A program made the translations under genes and the position numbers. Under the pieces are notes generated by a model that saw only the letters and a list, made by a program, of their open reading frames with translations, was not told the DNA's origin and searched no databases. A stretch of DNA of 64,000 nucleotides, taken from an uncultured Arcanobacterium sp. (GTDB lineage: Bacteria; Actinomycetota; Actinomycetes; Actinomycetales; Actinomycetaceae). This document shows positions 7,543-16,400 of this stretch, one piece after another (position 1 is the first letter of the stretch; every line of letters starts with the position of its first letter). The stretch is taken from NCBI GenBank assembly GCA_958428545.1, contig CAUAGM010000005.1:1-64000 (forward strand). Direction: 5' to 3'.

Positions 7543-9351
7543 ATGGCTAAAATCCTTTCTGCAGTTGCATGGCCGTATGCAAACGGTCCGCGTCATATTG
7601 GGCATGTGGCAGGCTTTGGCGTGCCGTCAGACGTATTCTCGCGCTATATGCGCATGGCTGGGCACGACGTCTTGATGGTCTCCGGCACTGATGAGCACGG
7701 CACTCCAATTATGGTGGCCGCCGATCAAGACGGGCTTACTGCGCAGGAAGAAGCAGACAAAAATAATCGCATTATCGTTGAAGATCTCGTGAAGCTTGGC
7801 TTAAGCTATGATCTTTTCACGCGCACAACCACGGCAAATCACGAAGCTGTTGTGCAAGAGCTTTTCAAAGGCTGCCGTGATAACGGATATATGGTTGTGC
7901 AAGAAACGCCAGTGGCAATCGATCCAAAAACAGGCAACACTCTGCCAGATCGTTATATTGAGGGCACGTGCCCGTTGTGCAGTGCAGGCGGCGCTCGCGG
8001 CGATCAGTGCGATGCGTGCGGCAACCAGCTTGATCCGCAGGAACTCATTAATCCGCTTTCGAAAATTTCTGGCGAGGCTCCAATTTTTAAGAGCACCGAG
8101 CATTATTTCCTTGATCTTCCTGCGTTGGCTGGGAGGCTTGGTGAATGGCTCGATGAGGTTGAAGAATCTGGCACATGGCGTCCCAATGTGATTTCCTTTT
8201 CTAAGCATCTTCTCGAAGATGTGCGGCCGCGTGCGATGAGCCGTGATATCTCTTGGGGTATTCCGATTCCTGGCTGGGAAGACCAGCCGAATAAGCGTCT
8301 GTATGTGTGGTTTGATGCAGTGATTGGCTATCTGAGCGCTTCAATTGAATGGGCGCGCCGCCGCGAGCTTTCTGGTGAAGGCTCGCGTGAGGATTGGCGT
8401 GAATGGTGGAATAACCCCGAAGCTCTCACCTACTATTTTATGGGCAAAGATAATATTGTGTTTCACAGTGAAATTTGGCCGGCTGAGCTTCTTGCATACA
8501 ATGGTGAAGGCAATCGAGGTGGGCAGGCTGGGCAGTTCGGTAAACTCAATCTTCCAACCCAGGTGGTTGCCAGTGAATTTTTGACGATGGAAGGCAAAAA
8601 GTTTTCTTCGTCAAAGAACGTCGTGATTTATGTGCGTGACGTTCTCTCTCGATATCAGCCAGACGCGTTGCGCTATTTCATTTCGATTGCTGGGCCGGAG
8701 ACGAGCGATTCTGATTTCACGTGGGAAGAGTTTGTGCGCCGCAATAATAGTGAGCTCGTGGCTGGCTGGGGCAACCTTGTGAACCGAACGGCTGCTATGA
8801 TTGCCAAAAACTTTGGTGAGATACCTGCGCCGAGCGTGCGTGAAAGTATTGATGACGAGCTCCTTGCCGCCGTCACCAAAGGATTTGACGTAGTCGGCAA
8901 TTTTATCGCAAACCATCAGCAGCGCGCTGCTCTCAGCGAAATCATGCGCATTGTGGGTGAAGCAAATGCGTATGTGAGCCGCACTGAGCCGTTTAAGATG
9001 AAAGCTCCTGAGCTGCGCGAACGCTTGGCAACGGTATTGCACACTTTGATTCAGGCAGTCTCGGATATCAATACGATGATGAGCGTATTTCTGCCTCATT
9101 CCTCCAACGCGATCGACCTCGTGCTTGGCGGAAGCGGCACGCTTGCGCCGATGCCACAGCTTATTGAGACGGAAGATATTGATAGCGGGCATCCATTCCC
9201 GATTATCAGTGGTGACTATTCGCACGTGCGTGAGTGGGCGCCGCGTGAGGTAATGCCAGGTACGCCGATTGCGAAACCTAGCCCTGTCTTCCAGAAACTC
9301 GATGATTCTGTGATTGCCGAAGAGCTGGAACGCCTCGGGCTTGGAGCTTAA
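7543..9351 (+). CDS. metG: Methionyl-tRNA synthetase
   Basis: This 602-residue enzyme charges tRNA-Met with methionine in the cytosol. It shows the class I HIGH motif (RHIGHVAG) near residue 18, a zinc knuckle CPLC...CDAC around residues 145-160, and KFSSSKN as the KMSKS-type loop near 350. The C-terminal tRNA-binding EMAP domain found in longer forms is absent, as in many actinobacteria. The ATG follows TAAGAT (7531-7536) by exactly 6 bases and no Shine-Dalgarno is present, so the message looks leaderless. tatD and an Rpf-like gene follow, a common actinobacterial order. Confidence 0.97.
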   Translation: MAKILSAVAWPYANGPRHIGHVAGFGVPSDVFSRYMRMAGHDVLMVSGTDEHGTPIMVAADQDGLTAQEEADKNNRIIVEDLVKLGLSYDLFTRTTTANHEAVVQELFKGCRDNGYMVVQETPVAIDPKTGNTLPDRYIEGTCPLCSAGGARGDQCDACGNQLDPQELINPLSKISGEAPIFKSTEHYFLDLPALAGRLGEWLDEVEESGTWRPNVISFSKHLLEDVRPRAMSRDISWGIPIPGWEDQPNKRLYVWFDAVIGYLSASIEWARRRELSGEGSREDWREWWNNPEALTYYFMGKDNIVFHSEIWPAELLAYNGEGNRGGQAGQFGKLNLPTQVVASEFLTMEGKKFSSSKNVVIYVRDVLSRYQPDALRYFISIAGPETSDSDFTWEEFVRRNNSELVAGWGNLVNRTAAMIAKNFGEIPAPSVRESIDDELLAAVTKGFDVVGNFIANHQQRAALSEIMRIVGEANAYVSRTEPFKMKAPELRERLATVLHTLIQAVSDINTMMSVFLPHSSNAIDLVLGGSGTLAPMPQLIETEDIDSGHPFPIISGDYSHVREWAPREVMPGTPIAKPSPVFQKLDDSVIAEELERLGLGA

Positions 9352-9562
9352 GAGCTTAAAACGTAAGATAGCTGCCTTGGCAGGTTTGCGTTAGAGCGTT
9401 CGCTTATTTTACGAAAGTGAGCAGCTTTCGTGTGTGGCTTGTGCATATTCCTGCATTACGGTTCCTGTCTTTGTGCATGGCTCGTCTTTGGTGTGTTGCG
9501 TGAATTATTTAGCTTGCTTATGTGCGCTCTCATTCGCCTTGCGCTGTTTGCGTATATGCCCG

Positions 9563-9646
9563 TATATGCCTGTATAGCACGCGCAAAAATTTGAAGAAGA
9601 AATCACGCTCCGTATTGCTTGAATATATGCCCGTATAGCACGCGCA
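9563..9646 (+). repeat. Pair of 23-bp direct repeats upstream of tatD
   Basis: The segments at 9563-9585 and 9624-9646 (TATATGCCNGTATAGCACGCG plus CA) differ at one base and start 61 bases apart. A third partial TATATGCC lies at 9553-9560. The second copy ends 14 bases before the tatD -10 hexamer. They are the only notable content of the 320-base gap between metG and tatD. Confidence 0.7.
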
Positions 9647-9671
9647 TAAGATACACGCATAAAATGACAGC

Positions 9672-10697
9672 ATGAGCAAGAAAAAGGCAGCTGTTCTTGA
9701 TATTCCACCGCAGTTAGCGGTGCCGATTGTGGATAACCACACTCATATCTATCCCGATCCTGCATTGCCTGAGGGTGCGACTCCTCATCAGCTTGTGACG
9801 GAAAACGGCAAGTGGCGTTTCCCTGTGCTCGAAGAAAATCTCTGTAGTGGAATGGAAAAAGCGGGGATTCGTGCAGCTATTACGAGCGGTTGTGAACTCC
9901 CAGATCTGCAATCCACGCTTACTTTAGCTCATCGGCGCGCACATATCGTTTATGCTGCGCTGGCAATCCACCCAAATGAAGCAGCGCTGCACGCTGGAGT
10001 GCGTGAAACTGCTCCTGATGGTTTGGCTCCGAATCCTAAGCCGTGGCATGAGGAATATAGTCTTGATGCTGCTATTGCGCGAGTGGCGGATATGGCTAAA
10101 GATTCTGCAGTAATTTGTGTTGGAGAAACTGGGCTGGATTATTTCCGTAGCGGGTCTGCAGCGCGTGAGGCTCAGATTCAAGCTTTTCGTGCGCATATTG
10201 CGCTCGCGAAAGAGCTGGGAAAACCTATGCAGATTCACGATCGTGATGCTCATGCAGATGTAATAGATATTTTGCTTCGTGACGGTGCTCCCGAGCGGAC
10301 CGTTTTTCATTGTTTTTCTGGTGATTCGGAAATGGCTGAGGTATGCGCTGCGCATGGCTGGTATGCGAGCTTTGCTGGCCCGATCACGTATCCTGCAAAT
10401 CGTGAACTGCGCGAAGCTTTTCTCGCTTTGCCGCCTGAGCTGATTCTTGTGGAAACGGACGCTCCCTATCTCACGCCGCTTCCTTTCAGAGGGCATCCGA
10501 ATGCTGTGTGGGGCGCCGCATATACGGCTCGATATCAAGCTTGGCTTCGTTTAGATCCAGCAGCGTCGTCGCTGCTTTCTGATTCAGCGGTGACGGCGGC
10601 GCAGATACAAGCTGCGGCAGGCTGCGTCAGAGACGAAATAGTTGATGCGTGGTGCGAGCAGCTCAACGCAAATACGCGAAATGTGTATGGAATCTAG
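9672..10697 (+). CDS. tatD: TatD-family metal-dependent hydrolase/deoxyribonuclease
   Basis: This 341-residue protein has the TIM-barrel amidohydrolase fold. Metal and catalytic positions are visible: HTH in VDNHTHIYPD, E in GETGLDYF, H in MQIHDRDAH, H in FHCFSGD, and the ETDAPYL motif near the end. Family members act as 3'-5' DNases or in nucleic-acid quality control. It is longer than E. coli TatD (about 260) because of inserts before and after GETGLD. It lies in the usual metG-tatD order. The ATG is 6 bases after TAAAAT at 9660-9665, again a leaderless arrangement. Confidence 0.92.
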   Translation: MSKKKAAVLDIPPQLAVPIVDNHTHIYPDPALPEGATPHQLVTENGKWRFPVLEENLCSGMEKAGIRAAITSGCELPDLQSTLTLAHRRAHIVYAALAIHPNEAALHAGVRETAPDGLAPNPKPWHEEYSLDAAIARVADMAKDSAVICVGETGLDYFRSGSAAREAQIQAFRAHIALAKELGKPMQIHDRDAHADVIDILLRDGAPERTVFHCFSGDSEMAEVCAAHGWYASFAGPITYPANRELREAFLALPPELILVETDAPYLTPLPFRGHPNAVWGAAYTARYQAWLRLDPAASSLLSDSAVTAAQIQAAAGCVRDEIVDAWCEQLNANTRNVYGI

Positions 10698-10850
10698 CCT
10701 GCGAGGTGCTGTTTGAGCGTGTTTGCTTGAATATATTTTCATTGTGGTAAGCAGTGCACGTGAGAGAAATAGTTTTTGAAATTTTGATGGAAAATCTGAT
10801 GGAAATTCTGATGGAGCGCAGTGTATTTGGGTGATATCTCCTACACAATG

Positions 10851-10878
10851 TTGCGATTTATAACATTTCTATTACAAT
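10851..10878 (+). promoter_or_regulatory. Promoter of the Rpf-like gene
   Basis: TTGCGA (10851-10856), a 16-base spacer and TACAAT (10873-10878) form a plausible housekeeping promoter. It would leave a leader of roughly 90 bases before the ATG at 10977. Confidence 0.5.
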
Positions 10879-10976
10879 CAATATCGGAAAGAAAACGACG
10901 TGAGGCGTGAGCAGACTGTGTATACGAAAGTGCAGCATAAAGCTCGCGGCGGCAATCCAGCTGGATACTCACCTGA

Positions 10977-12260
10977 ATGTTGGGAGTCTATGTGGGCAAG
11001 CATAGCGTCAGTGCACCAAATGGTGTGACCCTGTCCGCGCTTATTGAGCAGCCATCAGAGCAGCAGTCTTTTGAGAATATCGTCAAGCGAGGAACGCGCC
11101 GAGCATTGCGCGAAGAAGCACGGCGAGAATCTCTTCATTCTCATGAATCTGCTGTGCAGATTCAGAAAATTTCGGCTCCTTCAACTCCTTCAGAGGCTAT
11201 TGCCGTTGTTGAAGCATCGTTACCCGTATCTTTGGCGCCTCTCGCACTTGCTCAAGCAACTCCGTCATCTCCTAATCCTCATTCTTCTGTGAGCTATGCG
11301 GAATACATGAACGAACATTTTGCTCGCTCTCAGATGGCAGATGCTGTACTTGAAGTTCCTCGTCGATTTACAGGTTTATTTAGTCATACTCGTGCACTGA
11401 CGGCTACTCTCGTGGCTGCAATGCTTGGCGTTTCTGGTATGGCGATGGCTGCTGGAACGCCTATACAGACTTCTTCGCACACAGCTGCCGCTTCTTCTCT
11501 GCCAGCTTTCGCAGTTTCACATGATTCGGATACTGCGCAAAAAGTGACGCTTAACGTCAAAGTTGATGGAAAGACACACACAATCGCAGCTCAAAAAGGC
11601 ACAACTTTAGGCAAAGCGTTGAGCGAAGCAGGTATTCATCTTGGTGAGCATGATGAAATTTCACAATCACTATCGAGTAAAATTTCTGATACCACTGCAG
11701 TGACGATTACTCGCGTCACGACCAAGACTGTGACGGAAGAGTTTACAGAGCCTTTCGATACAACAGAGGAAAAGACGGATACCCTTAAAAAAGGCGAAAC
11801 AGAAACTGTGTCTGAAGGGCAATCTGGATCAGGAACTCGCACGTACACCGTCTTTTATAAAGACGGGAAAGAGAGTTCGCGTGTTGTGGCTCTCGAAGCC
11901 ATCACAGCAAAGCCTGTGAATAAAGTTGTGAAAGTAGGCACTCGGGAAACAAATATTCCCAGCGTGGGTAATCGCGTGGTAACGGGATCAAAGTCAGATT
12001 GGCTTGCTGCTGCTGGTGTTCCAGAATCTGATTGGTCGAATGCTGATTGGCTTGTGAGTCGAGAATCTGGCTGGAACCCGAATGCATTAAACAGCTCTTC
12101 GGGTGCGTGCGGGCTTGCACAGGCTCTTCCGTGTTCTAAAATTGGCGAAGACTGGAACGATCCTGTAGTAGCACTAAAATGGATGTATAACTACGTCAAT
12201 AGCCGCTATGGTGGATTTGCTGGCGCTGTGGAGCATTCGCAAAACTTCGGCTGGTACTAG
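10977..12260 (+). CDS. Rpf-like secreted protein: DUF348, G5 domain and lytic transglycosylase-like end
   Basis: This 427-residue cell-wall protein has a cytosolic-looking N-terminal 130 residues, a signal or membrane segment (about 139-160), a DUF348 ubiquitin-like domain (KVTLNVKVDGKTHTIAAQKG), a G5 domain (TRVTTKTVTEEFTEPFDT to about 325), and a C-terminal lysozyme-like module with SDWLVSRESGWNPNA and SGACGLAQALP. This architecture is that of resuscitation-promoting factors and related muralytic enzymes. A TGA directly precedes the ATG in frame, so the start cannot be further upstream. E in SRESGW is the likely catalytic acid. Its place between tatD and rsmA is typical of actinobacteria. 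Confidence 0.85.
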   Translation: MLGVYVGKHSVSAPNGVTLSALIEQPSEQQSFENIVKRGTRRALREEARRESLHSHESAVQIQKISAPSTPSEAIAVVEASLPVSLAPLALAQATPSSPNPHSSVSYAEYMNEHFARSQMADAVLEVPRRFTGLFSHTRALTATLVAAMLGVSGMAMAAGTPIQTSSHTAAASSLPAFAVSHDSDTAQKVTLNVKVDGKTHTIAAQKGTTLGKALSEAGIHLGEHDEISQSLSSKISDTTAVTITRVTTKTVTEEFTEPFDTTEEKTDTLKKGETETVSEGQSGSGTRTYTVFYKDGKESSRVVALEAITAKPVNKVVKVGTRETNIPSVGNRVVTGSKSDWLAAAGVPESDWSNADWLVSRESGWNPNALNSSSGACGLAQALPCSKIGEDWNDPVVALKWMYNYVNSRYGGFAGAVEHSQNFGWY

Positions 12261-12397
12261 GGGATAATCAGGTTCCTTGCTTCAAGCAGGTGCTTGTTGT
12301 TTAATATTTTCTCTGAAGTTGCTATATAAAAGTTTTCGTGGATTTTAAGATTACTTTCTTGAAAAATAGAACTAGATCGTTTCCAAAATTTATAGCG

Positions 12398-13181
12398 CTA
12401 GAATCTACCTTTGGAGCTACAGGAGTAACGGCATTTTGGGTAAGAAATGCAACCGTAAAAATCCTTATATCTTCCTTTTTTAAGTACAAGTGCTGATCCG
12501 CATTTAGGGCATATTCTTGATTTTATCTTTTCTTCGATGTTCTTTTTGTACTCACTGACTTCAGTAGCGTGTTCATCTTCGCGCTGTTTTGTGGCTTTCT
12601 TTTGCTCTAAAAGCTCAATAATTTTCGTAACGTCGTTTTGGGAAAGATATGCTTTGATTGATAATTTTTTGATCGTAGGAAGAAGCGATCTTTGATTTAC
12701 TATCTCGGCGCTTTCCGCCGTGACTTGTAACTTAGCGTCACCTACAAAGGCAATAATTGAGTAAATGGGGAAATCGGGGGGGGGGAGAAGTATTTTTTAA
12801 AAATTTATTGAGAGCTTCGATATGACCAAAGTTTTGATGAATTGGATTCATCATCGAGTACCGATGATTATGGCTATATTGTGTCCATTCTCTAGCTTTT
12901 TCGGAACCGTATATTTTTCCGCGGTATTCTTTTGTTTCGATACAAAAGATGCCGTAAACAGAAATGATAATGTGGTCGATCTGCGTGTATGTAGTATTTC
13001 CCGTGCTGGAAGGTAAAAGAATATTGTGAATAGTGGTGTACTTTTCTTTATCGAGTTTTTTGAGAATTGAAGCCACGATTTTTTCTCCGTTATTTCTTCG
13101 CGACTTCAGTATCCTTGCTAAGGAAAGTATTAGAAAAAATATAGATATTAAAAGTATTTCCACACGAAGTAAAATGTCCAT
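12398..13181 (-). pseudogene. NERD-domain protein with topoisomerase-type zinc ribbon, frame broken at a G10 tract
   Basis: Read from 13181 the gene gives an N-terminal membrane helix, then a NERD domain (YTQIDHIIISVYGIFCIETK) and reaches a run of ten C on the coding strand (12785-12776), where the frame shifts and stops after 147 residues. With one C fewer the frame continues as FPIYSIIAFVGDAKLQV, the expected NERD ending. It then gives a charged helix and a zinc ribbon (CPKCGSALV, then GCISYPKC) to TAG at 12398-12400, 260 residues in all. The downstream part shows no other damage, so it may be a phase-variable gene in the OFF state. NERD proteins are linked to DNA processing; the exact role is unknown. 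Confidence 0.8.
12776..12785. repeat. G10 homopolymer inside the NERD gene
   Basis: Ten consecutive G on the plus strand (C on the coding strand). Nine or twelve would keep the frame open, so strand slippage here would switch the protein on and off. Confidence 0.9.
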
Positions 13182-13341
13182 ATATAAGCGCCTTTCGGAA
13201 GCCTTATTTATTGAGTATTTTGTAGGTACTTAAATTTTATAGCACATACAGCTATTCGTTGTGTAAAGTATATAGATACTAGAAGCTAATCGCAGTTAGA
13301 TACATTAGGTAGAATTTTTTACATATGAGTTAATATGGGCT

Positions 13342-14376
13342 GTGATGATAGATAGTGTTGCTAGTGCTTTTAATGGTGAGTATGGAATAAAGAGAAATAC
13401 GGAATCTTTCCTATCTTTGCTCACTCCATCTGAAATTCGCCACATTGCTGCGGCTCTTGGCGTCACTCCCACGAAAAAACTAGGGCAAAATTTTGTGCAC
13501 GATGCCAGCTCGGTGCGAAAAATCGTTATCGAAAGCGGAGTGACGCCTGATACGCGCGTGCTTGAAGTAGGGCCGGGGCTTGGGTCGCTCACGTTAGCGT
13601 TACTTGAAGCAGGGGCTTATGTTTCTGCCATTGAAATTGATTCCGTGCTTGCGCAAGCATTGCCTGCCACTATTCGTGCTCACAATCCCCAAGCAGCGCA
13701 GCGATGCGCTGTGCTCAACGCTGATGCTCTGAGCGTGACGAGTGCGCAGCAGTTAGCTATCCCGCAAGCGTATGTTTTATCAGGAGATGATGCAGCGGAA
13801 AATACGTCACTGGAAAATGCATCGGCACTCGGCGCAGATATCTATGAGCCAACCCACCTCGTAGCAAATCTTCCATACAATGTTGCGGTACCTGTGCTTC
13901 TTACGCTTCTTGAAGCGCTTCCTTCTCTCGAATCTGTGACTGTGATGGTGCAGGCTGAAGTGGCAGACCGTTTGGCAGCGCAGCCAGGATCTCGTACGTA
14001 TGGTGTGCCAAGCGTCAAACTTGCATGGTATGGCGAGGCAAGACGTGGCTCTGCTGTTTCGCGAAACGTCTTTTGGCCAGTGCCCAATGTGGATTCAGCA
14101 TTGGTTCATGTTGATCTATATTCACGGGAAAATGATCTTTTTGCGAATATGCAAAGAGGCGAAAAAGCTGATCGCACCCAAGTGTTTGCCGTTATTGATG
14201 CGGCCTTTTCTCAGCGGCGAAAAACTCTCAGAAGTGCTCTCGCTGCTTGGGCTGGCTGCTCACAACGCGCTGAAGAAATTCTCAAGGCGGCGCAGATAGA
14301 TCCGCAGCTGCGCGGAGAAAAGCTTAAGTTAGAAGAATTTGAGCGCATTGCTGCGGCTGCAGTTGAAGTAACGTGA
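13342..14376 (+). CDS. rsmA: 16S rRNA adenine dimethyltransferase RsmA (KsgA)
   Basis: This 344-residue enzyme dimethylates two adjacent adenines in the 3' hairpin of 16S rRNA during small-subunit assembly. It shows KKLGQNFVHDAS, the AdoMet motif VLEVGPGLGSLTLAL, acidic SAIEID, and the catalytic NLPYNVAVPVLL. Linker sequence between the AdoMet and NLPY parts is longer than in E. coli. The GTG start lies 5 bases after TAATAT (13331-13336), suggesting a leaderless mRNA; the next codon is ATG. ispE follows closely, a conserved pairing. Confidence 0.95.
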   Translation: MMIDSVASAFNGEYGIKRNTESFLSLLTPSEIRHIAAALGVTPTKKLGQNFVHDASSVRKIVIESGVTPDTRVLEVGPGLGSLTLALLEAGAYVSAIEIDSVLAQALPATIRAHNPQAAQRCAVLNADALSVTSAQQLAIPQAYVLSGDDAAENTSLENASALGADIYEPTHLVANLPYNVAVPVLLTLLEALPSLESVTVMVQAEVADRLAAQPGSRTYGVPSVKLAWYGEARRGSAVSRNVFWPVPNVDSALVHVDLYSRENDLFANMQRGEKADRTQVFAVIDAAFSQRRKTLRSALAAWAGCSQRAEEILKAAQIDPQLRGEKLKLEEFERIAAAAVEVT

Positions 14377-14410
14377 TATAGCTTGAAATGCGCGATAGCT
14401 TCTAGGGGAT

Positions 14411-15595
14411 ATGATGGCATCTATGAAATATGTGAAAGCTCTTGCTCCAGGAAAAGTAAATCTTGCTTTACGCGTAGGTGCGTCTCGTGCAGATGGCTTT
14501 CACCCTCTAGATACTGTATTTGAAGCTCTTGATATTTACGAAGAACTTGAGGCTTGGGCAGATCCGAGCGGAGCTATCACACTTGAATATGATCTAGCAG
14601 GATTCGGGGCAGATTTACCTGTTGATGAATCTAATTTAGCGATTCGTGCTGCGCAGGCACTGCGTGAGCGTTTCGTTGAAAATGGTATGCGTACGGCGAC
14701 CGATAAAGGCAATGCCGCTGATTGCTCTGATAAAAGCTGCAGTGCTGGCTATTCGTGCGGTGAAGGCGATATTAGCGGCGAATGTATTTCTCGTAAAGAC
14801 GAGATGGGCAGTGATTCACCTGTTTCACTATCTGCAGCGTGCTTTGGCGCGCACATGAAAATACTCAAGCGAATCCCGATTGCTGGTGGAATGGCAGGAG
14901 GATCTGCAGATGCTGCCGCCGCGCTCGTGGCTCTCAACTCCTTATGGGAGTTGGGGTTAGATCGAGCAGAATTGGCAGAAATTGGCGCCGATCTAGGCTC
15001 TGATGTGCCATTTATATTGATGGGTGAAATAGCCAGAGGTCGATCGCGAGGTGAAGATTTAGTTCCGCTTTCTTCGCAGTGCCCTCATGGTTTTGTGATG
15101 CTGATAAATCCTGAAGGGCTTTCCACTCCTGCAGTTTTTAAGGAATATGATCGACTCGCAGCGAAGCGTGCGTTGCTAGCAGGGGATAATGATACGCGTG
15201 GGAGAGGATCGTCACTCCTGCGTGATCAGGCAAAGAATGCCGAGATGGCAAAGGTATCGGCGCCACACAGCACAGCAGAGCTATGTGCAGCTTTAACTAA
15301 AGCTCAGGAAGTGCGCGATATTGCCCCGTATATGGGCAATGATTTAGAAGAGCCTGCTTTTTCTCTTCGCCCTGATCTGCGTGAGATTGCGCAAAAAATT
15401 CGGGAGCTTCAGCGCCGCGATACGAATATGGGTGCTGGCGTGATTCTCTCTGGTTCTGGCCCGACTATTGCCGTATTGTGTGAGCCGCATGAAACGCAGA
15501 GTGTGGCAGCTCAATTGCAGCTTCATTTCCCAAAGCTTACTATGCTGTGTGCGTGTGGCCCTGCTCAGGGTGCTGGTGTGTGCAGTGAGTGGTGA
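14411..15595 (+). CDS. ispE: 4-diphosphocytidyl-2-C-methyl-D-erythritol kinase
   Basis: This GHMP kinase catalyses the fourth step of the MEP isoprenoid pathway, phosphorylating the 2-hydroxyl of CDP-methylerythritol. The substrate motif PGKVNLALRVG is at the N-terminus, the ATP loop PIAGGMAGGSADAAAAL near residue 160, LGSDVPF follows, and SGSGPT is near the end. At 394 residues it is about 90 longer than usual. Extra sequence includes a Cys-rich insert near residues 97-138 (CSDKSCSAGYSCGEG) and a hydrophilic insert around 255-300. The start is one of two adjacent ATGs. ispH at 49349 belongs to the same pathway. Confidence 0.93.
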   Translation: MMASMKYVKALAPGKVNLALRVGASRADGFHPLDTVFEALDIYEELEAWADPSGAITLEYDLAGFGADLPVDESNLAIRAAQALRERFVENGMRTATDKGNAADCSDKSCSAGYSCGEGDISGECISRKDEMGSDSPVSLSAACFGAHMKILKRIPIAGGMAGGSADAAAALVALNSLWELGLDRAELAEIGADLGSDVPFILMGEIARGRSRGEDLVPLSSQCPHGFVMLINPEGLSTPAVFKEYDRLAAKRALLAGDNDTRGRGSSLLRDQAKNAEMAKVSAPHSTAELCAALTKAQEVRDIAPYMGNDLEEPAFSLRPDLREIAQKIRELQRRDTNMGAGVILSGSGPTIAVLCEPHETQSVAAQLQLHFPKLTMLCACGPAQGAGVCSEW

Positions 15596-15696
15596 GCTGC
15601 AGAAAGCTTATGGAAAATGTTCTCCAGTTAGAAGGTGTTTAGACTACGTGCTGAGCAAGGTAAGCACAGTATCTTGATGTTAAGTAAGATGTGGCT

Positions 15697-16296
15697 GTGG
15701 GCACTCAACAATCAGAAGATTATGCACAGATGAAGCGTGCACAAGCACAAGAAGAATCCAAGGCTGCAGCGGAGCTTGAAGCTGGTGACGACGTCGATAC
15801 AATCGTCACCGAATGGGAAGTTCAACGCCCAGATTTTGATGCGCGCTCTCTCGCTATTTTTTCTCGTTTGCTTCGATTGGATCGGCATATTGATCATATT
15901 CGGCGCGAGGTTTTTTCGCACTATGGGATTGAGCGCTGGCAATTTGAAATGCTCACAGAGCTGCGCCGCCGCCCAGATGAGCATAAGCTTACTGCTGGGC
16001 AGCTTATGGATAAAACTCTTGTATCTTCAGGTACTATTACGAATCGTATTGATCGTCTCGAAGAGCAGGGGCTTGTGCGTCGCATTGCAGATCCGAATGA
16101 TAAGCGAGTAGTGATCGTCCAAGCCACCGATAGGGGAATTGCTTTGGCCGACAATGCAATGATCTCGCTGCTCGATAAGCAGCGAGAGCTTTTGAAACCC
16201 TACTCTGAAGAAGAGATTGCTGCCGTGACCTCGTTCCTTCGCAGCATGCTGAGCAATCTTGATGCATCTGCGCGTGAGCCTGTGCGCAGGCTGTGA
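15697..16296 (+). CDS. MarR-family transcriptional regulator
   Basis: This dimeric winged-helix regulator of about 199 residues has DNA-binding helices in LTAGQLMDKTLVSSGTITNRI, followed by the wing LVRRIADPNDKRVVIVQAT, which is diagnostic of MarR. An acidic N-terminal extension of about 50 residues precedes the domain. I choose the GTG at 15697 because it lies exactly 6 bases after TAAGAT (15685-15690). The frame also allows a GTG at 15691, which directly abuts the hexamer. It is convergent with the ABC exporter, so any control of that exporter is speculative. Confidence 0.88.
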   Translation: MGTQQSEDYAQMKRAQAQEESKAAAELEAGDDVDTIVTEWEVQRPDFDARSLAIFSRLLRLDRHIDHIRREVFSHYGIERWQFEMLTELRRRPDEHKLTAGQLMDKTLVSSGTITNRIDRLEEQGLVRRIADPNDKRVVIVQATDRGIALADNAMISLLDKQRELLKPYSEEEIAAVTSFLRSMLSNLDASAREPVRRL

Positions 16297-16323
16297 TATG
16301 TGTATCTATTATTTAATGCATAT

Positions 16324-16371
16324 GAGCAGCATATAGCCGCGGTAGGCGTGCTATCACGGTATATGCTGCTC
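16324..16371. terminator. Bidirectional terminator between marR and the ABC exporter
   Basis: GAGCAGCATATA (16324-16335) is perfectly complementary to TATATGCTGCTC (16360-16371) with a 24-base loop. It lies between convergent genes and is followed by TTTG on the plus strand. Confidence 0.7.
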
Positions 16372-16400
16372 TTTGTTGATTGTGCTTTTCCTTCTGCTTT

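Noticed and set aside
8611..9225. Long antisense ORFs inside metG, mfd, eno and ychF
   Set aside because: Shadow frames of highly conserved genes; no Shine-Dalgarno or homology.
10879..10976. c-di-AMP (ydaO) riboswitch before the Rpf-like gene
   Set aside because: Such switches precede rpf genes in other actinobacteria, but the leader is only about 90 bases and I could not find the conserved core.
10900..11028. 42-codon upstream ORF overlapping the Rpf start
   Set aside because: Open frame from a GTG with weak ribosome-binding site, no recognisable product; could be a regulatory uORF but unsupported.
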